This document shows positions 56,772 to 64,000 of a stretch of 64,000 nt of DNA, piece by piece; position 1 is the first letter of the stretch; the number at the start of each line of letters is the position of its first letter. The translations under genes were made by a program, and so were the position numbers. Source of the stretch: Xenoacremonium recifei (lineage: Eukaryota; Ascomycota; Sordariomycetes; Hypocreales; Nectriaceae); the NCBI GenBank assembly GCA_012184525.1, contig WOFQ01000049.1, forward strand, positions 124,001-188,000, given 5' to 3'. A model generated the notes under the pieces. It did not search any database. It was not told the origin of the DNA and worked only from the letters and a program-made list of their open reading frames with translations.

Positions 56772-57749
56772 TTATCCCTGAACCCAAACAAACTTGGTGA
56801 CATCCTCATATGTCACGTTCTCAAAGGTCCGGATTCGAACCCATGCTTTGAACTCGGGAGTGACAGGTGGTTCAGGCCCATCCTTTCCGCACAGCTTATC
56901 AATATCGATGAGAAAAAGACTTTCGTATAGCTTATTGATGTGTGCTGTCCACTTGCCCTGTAAGTCGTTAGCCGGGTCGCTTCCGTCAATCTTCTGCGTT
57001 TCTATACTGACCTCTTGACTGGCTAAAGTATCGAAATCGCTCGCAAACTTCTCCGCTTCGTCCCAAGTCCGAAGTCGCGCGTGACCATTCCGCAAGTATT
57101 GATCAAACCCATACCCCCTATGGCCGGCTTGCCAAATCCTGACTCCCTCTGGTCCGACACCTATAGTAAAGAAATGCGAGAAGGGGGTGTAATATCCGAT
57201 GTCTTCAGGCTCATCTACATCGAGGCTAAAAACATCATGCAGTGTGACCACCATAACCGTGGATTGGCCACCCTGGGCAGTAGATTTAGCTCGCTGGTAG
57301 GCCTCTTGCAGCGACATACTAGACGTGGTCCGCGTTGACTCAATAGCTGGAGTTCCGCCAAATGTACGTCCTTGGTCCTTGAGCACGTCATGTATAGTTC
57401 GCACATTGTTAGGACAGGCGAAAAGAAGAACGAGAGTGCAAGCCATTGTAGGCGTGCTCCAAAATGATGTCGCATTGAGGTTCGAACTAAAGATCCGGGA
57501 CAAGAGCCCCAAGTCAGAAGTTACGGGAACCTCGATTCGGGAGTCTTTCAGCTCATAGCTGGATCTAGTAATGGCTGCTTGGAGATTCTGGAAGGCTGCA
57601 AAAGCGGCATCGAGCCCGCAGTGGAAGAATTCTTCGACCTTCTGGCTCAACGCCTGTATTGGTGCCTTTTGCTCTGGCAATGCGTTGATGATTGGGACGA
57701 GATCTCCATGCTTGATTTCGTCGAGACTTGTGTCTCCAGAGCTGTCCAT
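56772..57749 (-). CDS. Uncharacterised fungal protein, about 307 aa
   Basis: I do not recognise the family. The start is the ATG at 57749 (MDSSGDTSLDEIKHG), because further upstream only non-ATG codons exist. The frame is open for 325 codons. A 54-base segment, 57011-56958, has a full set of intron signals (GTCAGT, GGCTAAC, TTACAG) and would splice in frame, giving 307 aa. The protein is soluble-looking, with no signal peptide. Recognisable stretches are GYYTPFSHFFTIGVGPEGVRIW-like beta sequence (about 205), HRGYGFDQYLRNGHARLRTWDEAEKFASDFD, and a C-terminus ending TYEDVTKFVWVQG. The aromatic-rich central part could be a small-ligand or immunity-type fold, but that is a guess. It stands between relics of an NLR and a membrane protein. 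Confidence 0.7.
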   Translation of the reverse strand: MDSSGDTSLDEIKHGDLVPIINALPEQKAPIQALSQKVEEFFHCGLDAAFAAFQNLQAAITRSSYELKDSRIEVPVTSDLGLLSRIFSSNLNATSFWSTPTMACTLVLLFACPNNVRTIHDVLKDQGRTFGGTPAIESTRTTSSMSLQEAYQRAKSTAQGGQSTVMVVTLHDVFSLDVDEPEDIGYYTPFSHFFTIGVGPEGVRIWQAGHRGYGFDQYLRNGHARLRTWDEAEKFASDFDTLASQEVSIETQKIDGSDPANDLQGKWTAHINKLYESLFLIDIDKLCGKDGPEPPVTPEFKAWVRIRTFENVTYEDVTKFVWVQG

Positions 57750-58189
57750 AGTGGCTTGCTGAGAGTAGTGTACTGAAGGGAGGAGATGGGAAAGAATAAG
57801 GCTGGTAGAGCAGGATTGTTGCACAAGTTGGAAGCAGAGGCAGATGCTACCTGTATATATAAGTTTGTTAGTTCAGTAGGCTTAGTTATATCTTGAGCAA
57901 TTATTACGTGTAAAGCCAATGAGAGCCCGCAAAAAATGATGCCCACGTAAAGCTGAGGTCCGCTAAGCAAAGTGTGATGCCCACGTAGTAATTGCCCCAC
58001 TTGAGTTGTGAGATATACCAGATTATTGGCTCAGATACGGCATGAACAGGAGAGGCGACTATGTGCGTAGACAGGATACAGATGGTCATTCTCAGCAACG
58101 CAGCTATCGGACTGGTGTTTATTTACTGAAAAAGTTATTGAGTTATCTCGGACTCTCTTTCTTTATAAATTTCTATAATTATAGCACCT

Positions 58190-58440
58190 ATTTCCCTAAA
58201 TTTTATTATCTAATTTTATTTAACTAGTTAGTCTTATATTATTTTAATAATTAGCTAATTATTAAATAAAATATTTAAAATTTTATAGTTATTTATTTTT
58301 AATATATTAATAAAAATAAATTAGCCTTTTTTATTTTTTATTATATTAATTCTTAGAGTATTATTATAACTACTTAATATAAATATAAGTATTTATTATT
58401 TATTATATTATTACTATTTAAACTAATTCTTAAATAGGCG
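58190..58440. other. AT-rich block
   Basis: About 250 bases consisting almost entirely of A and T (TTTTATTATC, TTAATATATT, TATTATTTATT runs). It has sharp borders against ordinary sequence, notably at 58440. Such blocks often mark RIP-degraded transposons in ascomycetes. Confidence 0.6.
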
Positions 58441-60993
58441 GATGGCATAAGCTTGGATGAGGCGCGGTCTACAATAGAGGAGCTACTAGATGTGGAGGGG
58501 GTAGTGAAGCGTAATACTATCGCTATTGAAGTGAAGGGAAAGGGGCCGATTCGGGGAGGGTCTGAAGTCGCTATGAAAGCATGCCTCGAATGGCTGATTG
58601 ACTGTAAGTGGGAGTTGACCGTCCTCGGCCGGGGCATTCAGGCCAAATGTGAAGCGTGCTGCGATGAAACCTCTCTCGGGATGAGCTGCTCGAAGTTCTG
58701 GCGGTGGTCTAGGTTCATCGTCCTGGTTAATTTCGGGCGGCTCTTGCGGCTCGTCATCTCCGATTGGCACTTGCTGCAGCGATGGTGTATTGTCGCGGTC
58801 ATTCCGGTTCCTTGCCTGGTCGTTCGCCGAACGAAGCGGCCCTCCTCGCTCATTCAACTCTCGTATTCGTGCGCTTCGTCGGTAACAGGGTGTGGGAGGG
58901 AGCGACATTCTGCGCCGAGTCCGAGTCCGAGTCCGCGTCCGATTTAGATGTCGCGCGATCTCGCCGGCGATGAGGTATCCCAGCACGAGTCCAATGAGCA
59001 GAGATCTAACCCTGGATGTTGCTCTGCGACGAAGGCTTGCAATTTAGCGCCGACAGACTCCAGCCAGGCAGGACAGACATGGAAGAACAGCGTCCTCCGG
59101 CGCGCGAAACTGGGGAATAAATGGACAACCAACATGATGATGGCCTGTGTGGCAGGACACTATCTCCAATGGGTGGCTTAATTGTCTCGAGAGACTTTGG
59201 CTTGAAGCTAATGCCTTATATGAGGGGCAGTGGCGTCAATCCCGGGATGAACAGTGGTCGCGGAGCAGATAACAAAGGGCATGTACTTGTAGGGGGGAGG
59301 AGGAGAATTCCCGTCTATGCTTGGCCACTTGCAGTTAGACTCCATGGCCGATGTCTGTGCATTCCATCTCAATGGCTGGCTGATTCCGGATCGCCCTCGT
59401 CGCCATTGGCGCTGTCTAAAGTACATGCTTTATTGGATGGTATGTACAGTTGTTTTCCTTCTTCAGCCCCCATCCTCCAAGGAGCATCCCAAAGTCCCAT
59501 CTTCTAGATCTCAAACTAATGTTCATTCTGCGCCGTCAGTCGGTCGCAGACTGACTTCCAGTGCTGTTGCTTCGTCAAGGCAGCAGCAGTTTGAATATAC
59601 TGATACTTTCTCTGGCTCAATCTGGAATCAAAAGGAATCGCAAGTTGTGGCCGAGAGTCGGTCGTCGCGAAAATTGGGCCCATTAATACAATCCCTCCTT
59701 GCACGCCCCTTGCTATGCCTGGCGGCAAGCAGGCAAGCGAAATCTACAGGTGCACAGCCAGCAGACATCTCTCCTTTATTCTCTCTTCCTATCCCTCTCC
59801 TGCTTAACTTCTATTCCTTATCCCTTCTCTTCCTTTTATCGCCTTTCAACTGATATATACTCCTCCAAGCGAGAGCAACCATTCTAGACTAATTACAGTC
59901 GCTAAGATAGTTTAATGGGAGGCCGCATTCAAATCCTTTGATATAGAGTTCACATAATTGCTTACCCACTTTGAGATTTACCAGGAGCCAATAAGTCTTA
60001 CCACTAGTCTGTCTTTCAGCAGATTCTATCAGAGATTAATACAGTCCTATGAATTCCTTAACTGCGTTGACTCTATGAGCGAGCCTTGAACGACCAAGGA
60101 CCTCTTATGCAGCTGGCCGACTCGCCTATAGTCACTAATTTCTGGCGTTGTAATTGTGTACTATTGCCCCGTAGGATTGGCCATGCTTCAGGTCCTGTTG
60201 CCTGTTGTCCCGGATGTAACCCCCCTCGAGAAACAGGGACCAGTCCTCATCTCGCGCAAACCAACTATGAATAACTCGTAGTATTGCTTCCCGCCGCCAT
60301 ACCTCCTCCTCCATCACGGAACGGATTCGTCTCATCTGCACATGTGATTGCAGGAGTAGATCTACCTAGTCAATAAATAAATAAAACTGTATACTTCATT
60401 TGCCTTTTTAATCTCTGGTCTAATGTCGTTGAACGAAGCTCGTCGAAGGATTCCTGTAGGCGTGTCTAGCTCCAGAGAGGCCACCAACGCTTTCGGGCAT
60501 AGCCGACGATGACCTGGGCGAAAATCTCTTGGCTCCATCCACGATGTGAATCGAAGCTGTTACGTTAATGTTTTGCAATTTGTATCCACATGATTCTTAA
60601 GTCACCTCGGCCTTTTTTCTCATCGCCAACTATTCTCGATGTCTTGAATATAACTGTATGCTATCTCGAGCTATTCATGGTGGCCCATAGACCATCGATC
60701 CATGCTTCGAGGCAATGCTCAATTCCATGTTTGTCTTCGATCTATCAATCATCTCAACACACTTATGCGTGAAGCAAGAAATCCCGGGGTGGAAACATCC
60801 AATACTCCAAGTCCACCTGAGTTGTCAAACAAAGAAATCCCGATGCCCATTTCCTTTTCACCCGACATGCTGAAACGGAACGATCCAAATACGCCAAGAA
60901 CCATGGTGCTCAGTTTCAAAGCCATCGAGTCTTCCCTTCGCAAACCAGTATCGCTCGAATACCTCTATAGACGCCTGACAGGTTCTAAAAGCA

Positions 60994-61380
60994 TTATACA
61001 AATGGCAAACCTTCGTCGAGAGACGTCCAAATCCAGCTTTCCAGTTCTGTGAGTTGCTCTTTGGTGTACAGTTTGAACGGTTTCGGCTTCTGCAATCCAT
61101 AGCAATGACGCTTTATCTTTTCTTGCTTCGAGTCCTTATTGTCATTTTCTTCGAATTTCGATAAGCACTCTCGGAGATCAGACTTCTCGTGTTCAGTCAC
61201 TCTTAAGCTTTCCAGGAGTTCGGGCCTCGGAGTGACGTATCGAGCTGCATGTTCCCTGATCGCACGTTTTCTAGACTGAGAAGACGCTTCATGCAACGAG
61301 GCTGGTGAGGCAGGGTTGCTATTGTCCGTTTCTGAATCTCCTTAATCCGTCTCGAAATCGAAGACTTCCTCTACTTCTGT
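60994..61380 (-). pseudogene. Broken coding fragment, unknown family
   Basis: The minus strand reads MHEASSQSRKRAIREH ... LTELESWIWTSLDEG from 61296. The same frame continues to look coding upstream of a TAA at 61342-61344 (VEEVFDFETD before it, GDSETDNSNPASPAS after it). The charged, Ser-rich sequence and the in-frame stop suggest a decayed gene. I cannot name it. Confidence 0.3.
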
Positions 61381-62349
61381 AGCGGAGGATCACTTGGGTC
61401 AAATGCTGATACGTTCTTCCATGACTCGGTATGCACAACTCTGATGGTTCTCCTGAGAACATTGCCTCCCGGATTCACTTTTGCAGATGACAAGAAGTGC
61501 TAGGGAAAATTATAGGGGCTTTTGATGCCAGGCCGCACTCGTTCTCCTTGTTGCCTGCTCTGGATCATATAAGTCTTTCCCGGAGCTGGGCTTCGGCGAG
61601 GAAATATCGGAGGGATCGGCCGTGGAGACTGGGCCGAATGCCGGAATTGCGCTGTATCGGGCCGACGTTTGCTGAAAGGGGGAGAAGCCTGCCGGGTAAA
61701 AACGGTCACCGTTGACTTCTTCTCCAACACAGAAGCAACCTCCAAGCAGAAAGTCTTGCAAGTCTGGGTCATATCTTGCACGAATATGTCATTTTCAGCT
61801 TCGGTCACTCCAAAAGACCTTCACTACTCTCTGTCACGTCTCCTTCAGTAGTTTTCGACACCGGCAATGAAATTTTGGCTGGACTGACTTGTGCTGAAAT
61901 CCGGTAGCGGGCCTCGGTTTTCCATTTTGAACATAGAGCTTCTCGTACGTTTTTCGCCTGAAGTCACTCGATCAATAGAATTCATACGCCGAAGATAAAC
62001 GAGAAATCAGATAGTTGCTAGGTTTCCTCTGCAAAAACTAAGATGCTTTTTCTCTCTTCTTGCTGATAATTTTTGTCAAAATCTACATACAGCCTAGAGT
62101 AAACCATTAATTGGGCGAAACAGAGACAAATATACTGGTACACTTCATTTTCCGTTTTTCCCCCTCCAAACCCCAGAAGAATATTCAAAGAAATCCTAGT
62201 ATTTTATCCAATTTTGCGGCTTGAAAGGAGTAAGCTGGCTATACCAGGAGGCATACCAGAGCCCCTAAGATTTTTTTTTAAAGTCATGATCTCTAGCCCA
62301 GCAGACTTAGACGATCCTACCCGGTACTAATGTATCAAGATTAGTCATC

Positions 62350-63977
62350 ATGTTTTCCCGTTCGCTATCATATCGAACCCCTCAATCTAGGACACGGCCA
62401 TTCAGCTTGATAGCGTATTTCTTGCACAGACAATCCCCAAGAACAAGGCCGACCAGAATGGAACAGGTTACGAGAAACAGACGCAAAAGCACATTGAAGG
62501 CATGCCATCGATGCCACCGCCGCAAACAGCGATGCGTGGGCTACCCGTCTTGTACAAACTGTCAAGCAGCCAATCTGAGCTGCCAAAGAACTTCCATCTC
62601 GAAAGCTCAGCGGTATGCAACGCTGTCGAAGCACGAGTTGATTGGGAAAATTATCGCTCTTGAACAGACGTTGCCAGCGAACCAGGAGCCTCCTTTGAGT
62701 GCTGAGTCCGAACCTGGAGCCTCTGTCCCGTCCGATCGCTACCAAACCCCAGGTGTTTCTCACGGCTCTCCTGATGACATGGATCTACCACATTTCGAGC
62801 AGCAACTTTCGGCAGAGAATCAACGAGACAAATCTCCGTCAGAGATTTCAATATTGCATGCTGGATTTCAATCTGCTCGATCGCAGAGTCGGAACAGAGC
62901 AGCCCGACAAACTGGTAGTCTTTCAACGTTCTCACAAGCCCAAGGGCAAAGAGCACCGCCTCCAAGCGAAGAGGATGGCTTGCAGTTTCTCATGGCGTAC
63001 TTGGAGGGCATGCACCGCAGATCACCTTTCCTCAACTTCAGCGAAATACTCGATTATCACCGGAGAAGACACGAAGAGCTTGACTCTGATACCTCTTCCA
63101 AATATCGGGCGTTCAAGCTGTATATGGTCTACGCCATTGGAGCTGCCAGCCTGCATCTGACTCGGACCTGCAACTCTGTCATGCCTGACAGTTACCTAGC
63201 CACAGCGTTGCACTTCAAACCGTCGACGGAAGAAGGCGACCTCATCCAAGAGCTCGAAGCGATAATGCTTGTGATCTTCTACAAACTGCGATCATCACTA
63301 GACCCTCGCGTTTGGTATCTGATCGGCCATGCCATGCGAAGTGCCATTGATGCAGGAATGCATCGTGCCAGTTACTATCATAACCTTGATAGCGAAACGG
63401 CTCACTCGAGACGATGCCTGTTCTGGTGCATTTATGTCCTGGAACGACATATAGGGTGGGCTTTGAAGCGACCACTGAGCATCACGGACCGAAACATCGA
63501 TGTTGAAGTGCCTCCGGAACTCATTACGCGCAATTTTCTTGGATATCACTCTGATGGTAATCCGCTTTGTCTCCATTCCCCTGTTACCACGTCGGGGCTC
63601 AGTGCTGCTACGGCAGGTCTACAGTTGACACGAATTGTCTCCCCATTATTCTTTGAAGTTCATCGTGTCGATGTGCCTCTATCTGAACTAAAGTGCAGTC
63701 TTCCATCGCTGCTGCAACAACTGGAGGCTTTCGAAAGCGTTATTCCGAAAGTGGCAGAACATGATCGAGACTGGGTCCTTATGCATTACCACGACGCAAC
63801 ACGAAAGCTGATAGAGACATTTCTGGAGGTGCTTGAGCCTGATGATCCTTTTCTTGGGAAGTGCATTCGGGCATCCGGACGAATGTGCCAGTTATTCAAG
63901 AGGATGCGTATGAAAGCACTTTCTGCGTACTCATTTCTATTGATCAACTCATTCTTCATTGCCGGATTAACGATCTG
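62350..63977 (+). CDS. Zn2Cys6 fungal transcription factor (partial, runs off the window)
   Basis: One long exon from 62350, ending at 63977 where a GTAAGA donor follows; the stop in the intron is not the gene end. A second in-frame ATG at 62458 (MEQVTRNRRK) is the likelier start, since the first 36 residues have no domain. Counted from there, the zinc cluster is at 16-42, C-x2-C-x6-C-x5-C-x2-C-x6-C (ACHRCHRRKQRC ... CTNCQAANLSC). The fungal_trans region begins around 170 (LQFLMAYLEGMHRRSPFLNF). It includes LRSSLDPRVWYLIGHAMRSA, GMHRASYY and RRCLFWCIYVLERHIGWALKRPLSI, the classic middle-homology signature. The C-terminal part lies outside the window. It is a nuclear regulator whose target is unknown, and no neighbouring pathway gene is visible on the left. 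Confidence 0.9.
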
Positions 63978-64000
63978 GTAAGATAATATCTGGTGTGAGG

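Larger units (their letters stand above)
57750..62349. other. Long stretch without an intact gene
   Basis: About 4.6 kb. It holds an AT-rich block (58190-58440), a broken coding fragment (60994-61380), and short conflicting frames on both strands at 58.45-59.5 kb and 60.6-61.1 kb. An AGTCCG-type microsatellite lies near 58915-58943. Nothing here could be assigned to a protein family. Confidence 0.45.

Noticed and set aside
58453..58986. Overlapping open frames on both strands of about 165 codons each
   Set aside because: A faint gag-like feel (charged, Pro/Arg-rich) on the minus strand, but no zinc knuckle, protease or partner gene. The two strands conflict and neither can be supported.
59905..59945. 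tRNA-like phrase (TTCAAATCC after a short stem)
   Set aside because: Only a B-box-like string. No acceptor stem pairing or A box at the right distance could be built.

Overview
This window is nuclear DNA of a filamentous ascomycete (Pezizomycotina). The protein families and intron style point to the Eurotiomycetes, an Aspergillus/Penicillium-like fungus; that placement is inference. Genes carry 44-70 bp introns with GT/AG ends and CTAAC-type branch points. The families are typical of moulds: Zn2Cys6 regulators, a HET protein, RTA1, GH7, a NACHT NLR relic and myosin II. Repeats differ mainly by C/T and G/A transitions, as RIP would leave. Thirteen genes could be rebuilt exon by exon with reading phase preserved; one of these runs off the right end.

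Left part (1-14.8 kb): a small bZIP regulator is followed by a gene-poor stretch with a solo LTR. Then comes a compact carbon-utilisation block: MFS sugar permease (-), Zn2Cys6 regulator (+), DUF2264 protein (-) and secreted GH7 cellulase (+). It forms two divergent pairs with short shared promoters. Putative CreA sites and an XlnR-like site lie in the DUF2264/GH7 promoter. This is the best candidate for an uncharacterised functional unit in the window.

Middle (14.8-37 kb): a 27-bp tandem repeat, a long pyrimidine-rich leader, and a membrane protein with an EGF-like domain. A repeat-laden 3.7-kb stretch follows, with a 500-bp MITE-like element and diverged duplications. Next are the catalytic subunit of DNA polymerase zeta (REV3) and a HET-domain gene. 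A 662-bp element with 77-bp inverted termini, Mutator-like in content, sits in the HET gene promoter. Beyond it are a gene with a copia-protease-like fold lacking its catalytic residues and a paraoxonase-like gene.

Right part (37-64 kb): class II myosin (about 2404 aa) faces a CCCH zinc-finger protein of the ZFC3H1/Red1 type. After an RTA1-family membrane protein the DNA becomes repeat- and relic-rich. It holds a telomere-like tract between inverted repeats, a NACHT NLR pseudogene cut off against an opposite-strand rhodopsin/SAT4-like relic, an orphan gene, an AT-rich block and broken coding fragments. A second Zn2Cys6 regulator runs off the right end.

No rRNA, tRNA or CRISPR was recognised. 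Gene models rest on reading frame and splice signals only.
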